In this document: in pieces, positions 27,724 through 36,198 of the stretch | How the letters are laid out: each line of letters opens with the position of its first letter | How positions within the stretch are numbered: the first letter of the stretch is position 1 | Assembly (NCBI GenBank): GCA_964612675.1 | Contig: CAZTDD010000015.1 | Span: forward strand, 15,327-79,326 | Origin: CAZTDD01 sp964612675 | Lineage (GTDB): Bacteria; Hinthialibacterota; Hinthialibacteria; Hinthialibacterales; JAKPRU01 | Length of the DNA stretch: 64,000 bases | Direction of reading: 5' to 3' | The notes under the pieces: generated by a model | Database searches by the model: none | What the model saw: only the letters and a program-made list of their open reading frames with translations | Told to the model about the DNA's origin: nothing | Program-made: the position numbers and the translations under genes

Positions 27724-29040
27724 ATGAATGAACGAGAACGAGATAGGCTAATAGCGGGTGTAAAGATAGTCTCTGCAATTCTCCGATGGCCGAGTGAGGA
27801 GGTGTATAAGAAGGTAGAAGAGTACAGAGAAAAAGAGAAAAAAAGAGAGGTGGAGGAATATCTAAAAGATGAAAGTGCCTTTGTCCGTCCGGAGATTTAC
27901 TCTAATCTAATTGAACAGTACTACGGGCCGTGTTCATCAAACAAGGACGTCAAAAGATACGTTCTAAGAGTGGCGGACAAGAATATAGCGACTACGATTT
28001 ATACGAAAAACCAGTTTGTCGGTCTCGCTTCACGACTGGGGGACAAGCCTGAGGACAGTCACGGAGAATTGGTGAACTCGGTCTCCACACCTCCCCTCGA
28101 AGATGAACCTGCAGAACACATCAAGGCATACGCTCCGAAAATCATAGAACGATTGGAAAGAATGGGCGTCAAGATTTGGGACGCACCACTATACCGGATA
28201 ATCGAGGATGAAATTGCAGGAAAGATTTACTTTCGCTTCGCGGAAACAAGATTCCTGACTTATCGTTATACTGCCGGCTTGCTTGAGGATGAATTGACCG
28301 ACGCGCTTATCGAAAAGCAAGGCGACGTAAGTCGCGTGCTGGATGAGAAGGGCCGCGTCCTCAAGATCAGACACGATCTGCTCCCAGACATAGGCTCGTT
28401 TACGGATTACGATTCGCGGCTCTGTTGCGGAGGAATCGGTGTCGTGTTTGCGTTGGCACGCGGTGAAGAATTTGGAAACGATTTCGTGATACCGTTGCAG
28501 ATCAGATCCTCCAAGGTCAGTGACGGACGGGGGCGATTAGCTGTCTTGCCAAAAGCATTTCATCAGCCTGTCGTCGGAGACGACGCTGAAGCGAATGTCT
28601 TCTGGACCGTATTCCGCGAGTTGTACGAAGAAGTGTTCGGCGGCAGCGAAGTGGAGAAAGAAGCCACACGATTGAAGTATGACTGGTATGTCGACGAGTG
28701 CCCGCCGGTAAGGTATTTCTGGGAACATGACAACGTCTTCGATTTGGAGGTTACGGGATACGGGATAAATGCCGTCGGTGGGAATTACGACGTAGCTATT
28801 CTCCTTGCGGTAAAGGACACGTGGTACTGGGACACCTATGGCAAAGAAATGTGTAAGTCATGGGAATCGGGCACGACAATTCTTGTATCAACCAAGAACA
28901 GACAACAGATCGAAAAACTTCTAACGGAAGGTCAATGGTCTAGTGAGAGCTTGTTTCAATTTGTCGAAGGAGTATTGCGTCTAAGGCAAATAGACGAAAC
29001 ACGCGTTGATCTGCCGGATATGGAACGAACGTTAGGATAG
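27724..29040 (+). CDS. Uncharacterised protein with a Nudix-box-like segment
   Basis: About 438 aa; ATGs at 27721 and 27724 follow a GGAG site, the second with better spacing. No signal peptide or membrane helix. The N-terminal ~60 residues are helical and charged (EEVYKKVEEYREKEKKREVE). In the last third, AVLPKAFHQP is followed by VFRELYEEVFGG, which resembles part of a Nudix box (RE-x-x-EE) without its leading glycine spacing. From memory, similar PKAFHQP/RELEEE-type proteins occur in actinobacteria without an assigned function. Base use is more AT-rich than its neighbours. Confidence 0.6.
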   Translation: MNERERDRLIAGVKIVSAILRWPSEEVYKKVEEYREKEKKREVEEYLKDESAFVRPEIYSNLIEQYYGPCSSNKDVKRYVLRVADKNIATTIYTKNQFVGLASRLGDKPEDSHGELVNSVSTPPLEDEPAEHIKAYAPKIIERLERMGVKIWDAPLYRIIEDEIAGKIYFRFAETRFLTYRYTAGLLEDELTDALIEKQGDVSRVLDEKGRVLKIRHDLLPDIGSFTDYDSRLCCGGIGVVFALARGEEFGNDFVIPLQIRSSKVSDGRGRLAVLPKAFHQPVVGDDAEANVFWTVFRELYEEVFGGSEVEKEATRLKYDWYVDECPPVRYFWEHDNVFDLEVTGYGINAVGGNYDVAILLAVKDTWYWDTYGKEMCKSWESGTTILVSTKNRQQIEKLLTEGQWSSESLFQFVEGVLRLRQIDETRVDLPDMERTLG

Positions 29041-29087
29041 ATGTTCTCTGAAATGCGAAAAGACGGCCTTGCCCGGGTTCTTGTCTG

Positions 29088-30200
29088 ATGTCTTTTGAAA
29101 TAGCAATCGACGGTTCGTCCCTAACGAAAGAAAAAGCCGGGATCGGCTTCTATCTGGCTCGGCTGCTCCAGGCACTGGATAAGCTCCCCGGCGATGAACG
29201 CTACACAATTCTCTCGAACAAAGCGGTTCCCGAGCTCGGCCTGTCGGAACGCTTCAACACTGACGTTCAATCCATCCCGAGTACGACCCTCTGGGCACAA
29301 ACCTATCTGCGTTTCCGGCTGAAATCACTCAAACCCGATATATTCCACAGCGCCTCGATCGGTATGCCGCTGGGGTACCGGAAACCGTCCGTCCTCACCG
29401 TCCACGATCTGGCGTTTCTCCATTTCCCCCATCAGCACCAACTCACCACGAGAAACGCTTGGAAGTTCATTGTTCCTCGGTTGATTCATCAGTGCTCGCA
29501 TATCCTTACAAACTCCAACTTTACGCGTACCGAATTGATCCATCATCTGAATGTACCTGGGGACAAAATTACTCCCACTCCACTCGCCCCCGACCCGATT
29601 TTTCAACCAATTTCCGACAGAGAAGAGATCCAGCCATTCAAAGAGAAACACGACCTTCGGCGTGACTACATCCTTACAGTGGGCACACTCGAACCGCGCA
29701 AAAACATCCCTTTCCTGATGCGTTGTTTTGCATCGTGCGTCCGCGACAACCGCATCGACGGCGACCTGGTGATTGTCGGCGGCAAGGGGTGGCTTTACGA
29801 TGAGATCTTCCAAACAGAACGCCAACTCGACCTCGGAGATCGAATCAGATTGGTGGGCTATGTCGGCGATTTGGAGGAACTGCGTAAGTACTACTGCGGA
29901 TGCCGATTCTTCGCCTTTCCCTCGCTGTTCGAGGGCTTCGGATTCCCGCCGTTGGAGGCGATGAGCTGCGGTGTGCCGGTTATCGGTTCGACCGGCGGCT
30001 CCTTGCCTGAAGTCATCGGAGACGGCGGCCTGCTGCTGAACCCGGAAGACGGCATGGCATGGGAGAAGGCCCTGACTGAATGGTGGAACACCCCGGACCT
30101 TTCCCAGTGGAGGGAAAAGGCCCTGCGTCAGGCAGCTGGATTCTCATGGCAGCGAACCGCCGAACAGACCCTCGAAGCCTACAGACGAGTCGCAGACTGA
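29088..30200 (+). CDS. Glycosyltransferase family 4 (first of a tandem pair)
   Basis: 370 aa GT-B enzyme. The N-terminal domain has IAIDGSSLTKEKAGIGFY and VLTVHDLAFLHFPH; the C-terminal domain has YILTVGTLEPRKN and the family signature PSLFEGFGFPPLEAMSCG (E-x7-E) for the donor nucleotide. It transfers a sugar from an NDP-sugar, probably in surface polysaccharide or glycolipid synthesis. There is no clear Shine-Dalgarno site. It is paralogous to the next gene. Confidence 0.92.
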   Translation: MSFEIAIDGSSLTKEKAGIGFYLARLLQALDKLPGDERYTILSNKAVPELGLSERFNTDVQSIPSTTLWAQTYLRFRLKSLKPDIFHSASIGMPLGYRKPSVLTVHDLAFLHFPHQHQLTTRNAWKFIVPRLIHQCSHILTNSNFTRTELIHHLNVPGDKITPTPLAPDPIFQPISDREEIQPFKEKHDLRRDYILTVGTLEPRKNIPFLMRCFASCVRDNRIDGDLVIVGGKGWLYDEIFQTERQLDLGDRIRLVGYVGDLEELRKYYCGCRFFAFPSLFEGFGFPPLEAMSCGVPVIGSTGGSLPEVIGDGGLLLNPEDGMAWEKALTEWWNTPDLSQWREKALRQAAGFSWQRTAEQTLEAYRRVAD

Positions 30201-30267
30201 GCGCTCAAAGGTACCGCACCTGCGAAATCCGTTTCTATCGCTTACACTACGCTCGGGTATTTGCGTT

Positions 30268-31389
30268 ATGGCTCTTCACATCGGCATCGACGGATCATGC
30301 ATCATCGCCCAGAAAGCGGGGATCGGATTCTATGTTTCGCGTCTTCTACAGTCACTCGACGGGCTTCCCGGCGATGAACGATACACCATTTTCACGAACA
30401 AATCACTACCCGACTTGAATCTCTCCGATCGCTTCACCATCGACCTGAGCCCCATCCGCAGCAGCACTCTCTGGGTTCAAACAATGCTGCGGCATCGACT
30501 CAGGAGAAGCCCGGTTGACGTTTTCCACAGCGGTTCCATCGGTGTCCCGCTCGGATACCGGGGAAAGACGATCATTACGGTCCATGACTTAGCATACCTT
30601 CACTATCCGGCTCAAAAGGACATTGCAACCCGAATCCTATGGACATTCTTCGTCCCTCGGATGATCCGCCAGGCGAACCATATTCTGACCGATAGTACAT
30701 TCACAAAAGAGGATGTGGTCAGTCATCTGAATGTGCCCTCCTCACGGATCACAACCATCCATCTCGCCGCCGATCCGGTGTTCCGTCCAGTGACGGACCG
30801 AGACAGACTCGAAGAATTCCGCAAAGAGAACGGTCTAGAACGCGATTACATCTTGTTCGTCGGCACTCTTGAGCCGCGAAAGAACCTCCCGTTCTTGATG
30901 CGATGCTTCGCGGAATGTGTCCGTGAGAATAAGATCGACGGGGATCTTGTCATCGCCGGCAAACGCGGCTGGCTGTGTGAAGAGATCTTCAGAACTGCGG
31001 AAGGTCTGGAGATGGGCGAACGCATCCGGCTGATGGGCTATGTGCCCGATCAAGAACATCTGCGTCTCCTCTATTGTGGCGCGCGCTTCTTCGTTCTGCC
31101 TTCCCTGTTGGAGGGCTTTGGATTGCCGCCATTGGAGGCAATGAACTGCGGCGTCCCTGTAATCGCCTCCAATCGCGGATCGCTGCCTGAAGTGGTTGGA
31201 GATGCAGGATTACTTCTTGATGCGACAGATGAAGGCGCCTGGAAAGAAGCGATCGTTCGCTGGTGGAACGAATCGGACCTGAGCGGGTGGCGAGAAAAAT
31301 CCCTGCGTCGCGCGGCGGAGTTCTCGTGGGAGCGGTGCGCAAAGCAAACCTTAGAAATCTATAGAGAGGTGGCTACGAAGAAGGAATGA
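30268..31389 (+). CDS. Glycosyltransferase family 4 (second of a tandem pair)
   Basis: 373 aa, closely similar throughout to the gene at 29088 (IGIDGSCIIAQKAGIGFY, IITVHDLAYLHYP, LFVGTLEPRKN, PSLLEGFGLPPLEAMNCG). The pair arose by duplication and has diverged. It is probably a retaining transferase acting in the same polysaccharide pathway on a different acceptor. It begins 67 bp after its paralogue with no evident Shine-Dalgarno site. Confidence 0.92.
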   Translation: MALHIGIDGSCIIAQKAGIGFYVSRLLQSLDGLPGDERYTIFTNKSLPDLNLSDRFTIDLSPIRSSTLWVQTMLRHRLRRSPVDVFHSGSIGVPLGYRGKTIITVHDLAYLHYPAQKDIATRILWTFFVPRMIRQANHILTDSTFTKEDVVSHLNVPSSRITTIHLAADPVFRPVTDRDRLEEFRKENGLERDYILFVGTLEPRKNLPFLMRCFAECVRENKIDGDLVIAGKRGWLCEEIFRTAEGLEMGERIRLMGYVPDQEHLRLLYCGARFFVLPSLLEGFGLPPLEAMNCGVPVIASNRGSLPEVVGDAGLLLDATDEGAWKEAIVRWWNESDLSGWREKSLRRAAEFSWERCAKQTLEIYREVATKKE

Positions 31390-31528
31390 CGGGCACAGTT
31401 CGTGTCGGTCTAGCGTTCGCTTTTGTATGAGCCGTTTTCGCGGTTATTGCTGCTGTTCATGGCGCCCCCCGATCGTTGGAGCCGATGATGTGAGGAAGAA
31501 ACCGTGAGTGTTCGCAGCCGGTCACTTT

Positions 31529-31612
31529 ATCGTCATCGCGAGCGAAGCGTGGCGATCTCGCCGTTGTGTGTTGCGACAATGAGATTGCTTCGCTTCGCTC
31601 GCAATGACGATA
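31529..31612. repeat. Palindromic GCGAGCGAAGCG-type intergenic repeat
   Basis: The left arm (TCGTCAT, CGCGAGCGAAGCG, GCGATCTC) and right arm (GAGATTGC, TTCGCTTCGCTCGC, AATGACGA) form a long imperfect hairpin. Similar GTCATTGCGAGC elements occur in many bacterial genomes. A degenerate copy lies at 44458-44543. It fills the gap between convergent genes and may terminate transcription. Confidence 0.65.
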
Positions 31613-31627
31613 GGTAGTGCGTCTACC

Positions 31628-32137
31628 TCAGGACTGCAACACTTCACGGATCTGCCGAAGAGCAAAACGGCCATCCTCTTCGTTGAGACTCTTCGTGCAT
31701 CCGTCAGGAATTTCAACCTCATATCCCCGCATGATCGCGTCCGCCGATGTATATAGAATACAGATTTCTGTGACCACGCCGGTCACGATCAATTTCTCGA
31801 CTCGGAGCGACTCGAGGCGTTGCTCCAAATCGGTTCGATAGAACGAATTATACTTCGTCTTCGGGATGTAGATGTCGGAGGAAGATGGTTTGAGCTCGTC
31901 AACGATTTCGGCACCCGTCGTGCCTTTGACGGCGTGGGGCGGCCAAATCTTGAATTCGGGATCGTCCTCGGCATGGGCGTCGCATGGATAGAGTATCGGC
32001 AAACCGTTTTGACGCGCTTTGTCGATCTGTTCCCGAATGCAAGGGATGATCTCCTTTCCGCCGCGTACCTGCAGCTGCGCACCGTCCAACAGGAAGTCAT
32101 TCAGCATGTCAATCACCAAAAGCGCCGTATTCGCCAT
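31628..32137 (-). CDS. Cysteine hydrolase, isochorismatase/nicotinamidase family
   Basis: 169 aa. LLVIDMLNDFL holds the catalytic Asp, PKTKYNSFY the Lys and VTGVVTEICILYT the Cys, the triad of isochorismatase-like hydrolases. TEICILYT resembles nicotinamidases, but the substrate cannot be fixed. It is cytoplasmic, with a GGAGG site before the start. Confidence 0.88.
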   Translation of the reverse strand: MANTALLVIDMLNDFLLDGAQLQVRGGKEIIPCIREQIDKARQNGLPILYPCDAHAEDDPEFKIWPPHAVKGTTGAEIVDELKPSSSDIYIPKTKYNSFYRTDLEQRLESLRVEKLIVTGVVTEICILYTSADAIMRGYEVEIPDGCTKSLNEEDGRFALRQIREVLQS

Positions 32138-32259
32138 GGCAGCACCTCCACCAATGAGTCCGTTTCTATAATGAGATTACGAAAGCCTCGGCTCGGTCCA
32201 AACGGAACGTTTGGATGTCCCTTTCGATAAACCGGATCATGCTTTCGCATAAAGAGCGA

Positions 32260-33081
32260 CTATTCGTTCGCCAAATCTTTGGAAAGCGACTCTCTCGTGG
32301 GATGGGGCGAACCTCGGTGACACATGCTGCACGAGATCGCATTCGCCTGGACGATCTTCTTCGGGTACGCCGCCTCCATAAGCAACCGGTTGAGGCGAAT
32401 GAGTTGGACACCGCGTGGCTGACTGGCAATCAACGCCTGGATATCATCGCTCAGCTCGATACCTGTGAATCTCCTATCGCTGTAAAGACTGGGGCCTCTC
32501 AGTATCCGATTCAACTCGAGAATCAACGCTTCCCGCATGAGTTTCGAGGCGGGTGCGGTCTCGTCAAATTCGTTGAGCAGCTCCTGCGTATCCTCGTACA
32601 GCTGTTCATAAATGTATTTGGATAACGGGTCGTTTTCATCTGCTTCCCGCAGTTCGACGGCGAGTCCTGCGGCATCCCGCAAATCCCCCATCTCAAAGAG
32701 CGAATACCCGATCAGGCCGCTGAGATAATCGTCTTTTTCGAAGTACTCATTGACTCCATATACCATACGGATCATTTTCCGAGTCGCATTCTTGTGCTCA
32801 GCGCGGTTCAGTCTCGGGTCATCCACAGCGAAATCATCGAGGTTGTGACAGTAAACACAGCTGACTCCGAGGGTCCTCATGATTCCTTGCATATACGCGA
32901 GTAGATCGTATTGGTCGTCATATGGGAGGACTTTGAGATTCTCGCCTGCGCCTCCGACCCGGCCCACAGGAACTGGAGTGTCGTCAAACCAGGAAAAGGG
33001 CTTCTCTTCCTGCGCACCCACTTGCACAAACGCGAAGCAAGCGAGGATGAGCAAACCGAAACACAGCACCATACGAGTCAT
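32260..33081 (-). CDS. Exported multiheme c-type cytochrome (CytoC_RC-like)
   Basis: 273 aa from the ATG opening MTRMVLCFGLL, with GAGG at proper distance; a GTG three codons upstream is less likely. A signal peptide ends near VGAQE. Two CxxCH haem sites are seen: CVYCH (~95) and CSMCH (~255). LLAYMQGIMRTLGVSCVYCH matches the domain related to the reaction-centre cytochrome subunit, common in non-phototrophic bacteria. The segment between the haems is helical and unusually long. It is probably a periplasmic electron carrier. The neighbours give no partner. Confidence 0.82.
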   Translation of the reverse strand: MTRMVLCFGLLILACFAFVQVGAQEEKPFSWFDDTPVPVGRVGGAGENLKVLPYDDQYDLLAYMQGIMRTLGVSCVYCHNLDDFAVDDPRLNRAEHKNATRKMIRMVYGVNEYFEKDDYLSGLIGYSLFEMGDLRDAAGLAVELREADENDPLSKYIYEQLYEDTQELLNEFDETAPASKLMREALILELNRILRGPSLYSDRRFTGIELSDDIQALIASQPRGVQLIRLNRLLMEAAYPKKIVQANAISCSMCHRGSPHPTRESLSKDLANE

Positions 33082-33207
33082 AGTACACACCTCAGAATCC
33101 CATCATGTCCTTTGAAAGGCACAGTATCCGAAGCGTTTTGATATGTCAAAGCCAGAAGGAATGCGATCAGTTTGTTTGGTCGTGTACCTGTGTGGGCTTC
33201 GTCCGTC

Positions 33208-33236
33208 TTGACCGTCTCCGCAGCATGACATACGCT
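33208..33236 (+). promoter_or_regulatory. Candidate promoter for the hisD-like gene
   Basis: TTGACC, 17 bases and TACGCT lie 135 bp before the gene at 33371. The -10 box is weak. Confidence 0.3.
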
Positions 33237-33370
33237 ACGAAACCGATATGTTGTTAAACGATTAGCTATAGTGAAATCAGCCGAATAGGAAAGAGTCGGT
33301 CCTGTTTCCGGTCGCCGAAAGACGATAATTCAGAAACCGGACACCAAACCGTTCGAAGAGAGAACATACA

Positions 33371-34672
33371 ATGGATGTACCGATATATCGTTGGAAGAAA
33401 ACCTCCGACGCCGACAAAGAACGAATCCTTCGCCGGTCCGGAGAGGATATTGAGCGGTTCGAGGAAGATGCTCGAAAGATCATCGAGGAAGTCCGCCAGA
33501 AAGGTGACGAGGCCCTTATCGATCAAGCCAAACGGTTCGACCGGGCGGATTTGAGCGGCGGGGGCATCCGCGTATCCGAAGCGGAAATCGAGAAAGCCGC
33601 CGGTCGTCTCGATCCCAAGGTCAAAGACGCCATCGACCGTTCCTATGACAACATCCGCCGGTTCCACGAGTGCCAGAAACCGGAGGAGTACTGGACAACG
33701 GAGGTTGAGCCCGGCCTATTCGCGGGCGAAAAGGTCACTCCGATTCCAAGCGTCGCGGCGTATGTTCCACGGGGAACAGCGGCGTATCCCTCTGTCATGC
33801 TGATGCTTGGCATCCCAGCCGCCGTCGCGGGCGTCCCGCGTATCGTTGCGGTGTCCCCGCCCTGCGAGGACGGAACCATCGACGATGGAACGCTGTATGC
33901 CGCACAGAAAATCGGAATCACGGAAATCCTACGTATGGGGGGCGCGGGCGCGGTAGCGGCCTTGGCGTTTGGAACGGAGACGGTTCAACCCGTCCTCAAA
34001 CTCGTTGGACCGACCAATATTTACGGAGCAGCCGCGAAAAAACTGCTGTACGGAAAGATCGACGTCGGCACACCCGCGGGTCCCAGCGAGGCGATCATTC
34101 TAGCCGACGACAGCGTCTCTCCGAAACTGGCAGCCTCCGACCTGTTGATCGAAGCGGAACACGGTCCTTATTCAGCCGCGCTGCTCGTTACGCCGGATGA
34201 GTCCTTCGGCAGAGAGGTCGCCAAAGAGACTACAGAACTCATCAACCAATTGCCCGAGAAGCAGCAAGAGTTCACGTCTCGCGTCCTGACCAATTATGGA
34301 GGAATCGTTTTGGTCGATACTTTGGACGAGGCCTGCGACTTCGTGAACGAGTACGCCCCGGAACACCTAGAGGTTCTCACACGCGAACCGCATGCCTTGC
34401 TCGGGAAGCTCACCAACGCCGGCGAGATCATGCTCGGGACCTATACGGCCATCTCGCTATGTAACTTCTCCGTGGGTGTGAATGCGATCCTGCCGACGGG
34501 TGGAAGAGCCAAAACGTCGTCGGTCGTCACGGTTCACGATTTCATGAAGCGAACGTCCGTAAGTTATGTAACAAAAAAGGGTTTTGTATCGCTCAAAGAT
34601 TGCGTTCAGACGTTTGCAACGTTCGAGGGATTTCCGGCGCACGCCAGAGCCCTCGACGCGAGAGAGGTTTGA
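33371..34672 (+). CDS. hisD: Histidinol dehydrogenase-like protein with altered zinc ligands
   Basis: 433 aa, full-length HisD family. Conserved parts include VPRGTAAYPS, GPTNIYGAAAK, AGPSEAIILAD and YAPEHLE. Against my recollection of E. coli HisD, ligand Gln259 is Glu (LLIEAEHGP), His262 is kept, Asp360 is Asn and His367 is Ala (CNFSVGVNAILPT replaces GDYASGTNHVLPT), and His419 is kept (PAHARAL). The EH pair of the active site is retained. It may be a paralogue acting on another alcohol rather than true HisD. It precedes a HisB-like gene by 36 bp, and no other his genes are nearby. Confidence 0.82.
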   Translation: MDVPIYRWKKTSDADKERILRRSGEDIERFEEDARKIIEEVRQKGDEALIDQAKRFDRADLSGGGIRVSEAEIEKAAGRLDPKVKDAIDRSYDNIRRFHECQKPEEYWTTEVEPGLFAGEKVTPIPSVAAYVPRGTAAYPSVMLMLGIPAAVAGVPRIVAVSPPCEDGTIDDGTLYAAQKIGITEILRMGGAGAVAALAFGTETVQPVLKLVGPTNIYGAAAKKLLYGKIDVGTPAGPSEAIILADDSVSPKLAASDLLIEAEHGPYSAALLVTPDESFGREVAKETTELINQLPEKQQEFTSRVLTNYGGIVLVDTLDEACDFVNEYAPEHLEVLTREPHALLGKLTNAGEIMLGTYTAISLCNFSVGVNAILPTGGRAKTSSVVTVHDFMKRTSVSYVTKKGFVSLKDCVQTFATFEGFPAHARALDAREV

Positions 34673-34708
34673 CTCCCTGACCATAGACTCCTGATTGGAG
34701 AAAGAGCC

Positions 34709-35338
34709 ATGTTCAACTTCCAACCGGTCACGAAAACGCGAACATCGCAGGAAAGCAACATCACTGTCACGCTACGAGACGGAGACCGCGATCCGGATCT
34801 CAAAGCGAAAATCAAGACACCGATCAATTTCTTCAACCACATGATTGAACAGTGGGTTTGGCGCGCCTGCCTGAATCCGGAGATCAGCGTCGAACTAACC
34901 GGGTATCGCCTCGATCACGTAATCTGTGAAGACACCGGAATTTGTCTTGGTGAGTGCCTGGCGGGCGTTGTAGAACAGATTTTCGAGGCTGACGGAGCCA
35001 ACGGCAGCGGTGTGGCATATGGCATGATCGATGAAGCGATGGCTCGAGCGGGGATTTCGTTCGAGTATCGGGTTGGTTTCATCCTTCGGGGGGGAGATGT
35101 CCGAATCCCGGATCGGTCGGAGGATATCGCCTCGGCCGATCTGATCGCCTTCCTGGGAGGCATCGCACAGGGCGCAAGGGCCACGATTCAAATCGACCTG
35201 ATGGCGGCCGAAGATCCACACCACTTGTGGGAAGCGGTGTTTCGTGCGGTGGGCGAAGCGACACGAGCCGCCCTATCTCCCTGCCCCTGGCGCAAAGGTA
35301 CCCGGCCGGGCGTTGCGGGGAAGATTCAGACAGAATGA
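34709..35338 (+). CDS. hisB: Imidazoleglycerol-phosphate dehydratase-like protein, divergent
   Basis: 209 aa. The order of motifs is that of HisB: FFNHMIEQ, LDHVICEDTGICLGE, MIDEAMARAG, HHLWEAVFRAVGEATRAAL. In canonical HisB the second reads DDHHTVED, so one metal-ligand His is Val here; the ATLH histidine is Gln (ATIQI), and QLARHG-type His is Arg. Thus several Mn ligands are lost while the fold is kept. GGAG precedes the start. With the altered HisD-like neighbour this suggests a changed reaction. Confidence 0.75.
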   Translation: MFNFQPVTKTRTSQESNITVTLRDGDRDPDLKAKIKTPINFFNHMIEQWVWRACLNPEISVELTGYRLDHVICEDTGICLGECLAGVVEQIFEADGANGSGVAYGMIDEAMARAGISFEYRVGFILRGGDVRIPDRSEDIASADLIAFLGGIAQGARATIQIDLMAAEDPHHLWEAVFRAVGEATRAALSPCPWRKGTRPGVAGKIQTE

Positions 35339-35375
35339 AGCGTTAAAGGATGGAGAACCCGGGAAGGCAACTCTA

Positions 35376-35633
35376 TCACTGTCTATCGAGTACGTCGTGC
35401 GTTCCAATCGTGTGCAAAACGTAAGTATCGCCCTCCATCTCAAACAGAAGACGATAATGGATTGTCACGCGCAGTTCCCAGCGATTCGAGCGTCCCTTCA
35501 GTTTTCGGACCCGCAGTGACGGATGATGCGGATCGTCAAGCAGCAATCTGATCTGCTTTTTTGTCCTTTCTCTGATCTCGGGTGGAAGTTTCTTGTAAAG
35601 CGAGTTGAACCTCTTCGTTCGGCGTATTCGCAT
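35376..35633 (-). CDS. RelE/ParE-family toxin
   Basis: 85 aa. MRIRRTKRFNSLYKKLPPEI, WELRVTIHYRLLFE and VLHTIGTHDVL show the short alpha/beta fold of RelE/ParE toxins. RelE-type members cleave mRNA at the ribosome; the exact target here is unknown. It starts 8 bp after the AbrB-type antitoxin stop, so the two are in one operon. Confidence 0.82.
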   Translation of the reverse strand: MRIRRTKRFNSLYKKLPPEIRERTKKQIRLLLDDPHHPSLRVRKLKGRSNRWELRVTIHYRLLFEMEGDTYVLHTIGTHDVLDRQ

Positions 35634-35641
35634 CCGCTTAC

Positions 35642-36082
35642 TCAGGCTTCGCTTTCGAGTTTCTCCAGATCCGCAATGAGTTCGTCCGCCGACTGAGCGT
35701 CCCCCTCAAAGCGACCTTCTTGTTTGTCGCGCTCTGAGGCACGTTCATTCTCTTGCCATTCTTCCGTCCAGAAATACGCCTGATCGTGCTCAATCAACCC
35801 GGCCTTTATTGCAGCCTCGATCTCTTCTCTCTCCAGTCCACGCGAGTTTAGAGGATCATCGTTGATTCTCTTTATCTTCTCAGTAGCGGACGCAAGAAGC
35901 TTGTTTTCGTGCGGAGAAAGTGTTGGGCTATCACTAGAAAAACAGGATTCTTTCGGAGTTAACACGATCTTGCCATGTTCCACTTCCGCATCCAGAATAT
36001 CGCCTTCCTTGAGTCCCACCATGCGGGAGATATCTTCCGGAATCGTGATCTTTCTTTTCGAAGAAACTCGGATGGTCGACAT
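35642..36082 (-). CDS. AbrB/MazE-type antitoxin
   Basis: 146 aa from the ATG with GAGGAG nine bases upstream; a GTG two codons earlier is possible. The N-terminal ~45 residues (IRVSSKRKITIPEDISRMV, LKEGDILDAEVEHGKIVLTP) are the swapped-hairpin AbrB DNA-binding fold. A long helical, acidic C-terminal tail (EWQENERASERDKQ, SADELIADLEKLE) would bind the RelE-like toxin. The operon is likely autorepressed by this protein. Confidence 0.82.
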   Translation of the reverse strand: MSTIRVSSKRKITIPEDISRMVGLKEGDILDAEVEHGKIVLTPKESCFSSDSPTLSPHENKLLASATEKIKRINDDPLNSRGLEREEIEAAIKAGLIEHDQAYFWTEEWQENERASERDKQEGRFEGDAQSADELIADLEKLESEA

Positions 36083-36198
36083 CAACACATGCTCCTCGGT
36101 CGAAGAACGCTTAATACAGTCTATGACTTCGCCTCGAAAGAGACTCTCGACTCCTATGGTACCACCCCGGATACACTCCGTTAACTGTCAGACTTTCC

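Noticed and set aside
32260..33081. Evidence for photosynthesis from the reaction-centre-type cytochrome
   Set aside because: This domain is widespread in non-phototrophs, and no reaction-centre or pigment genes are present.
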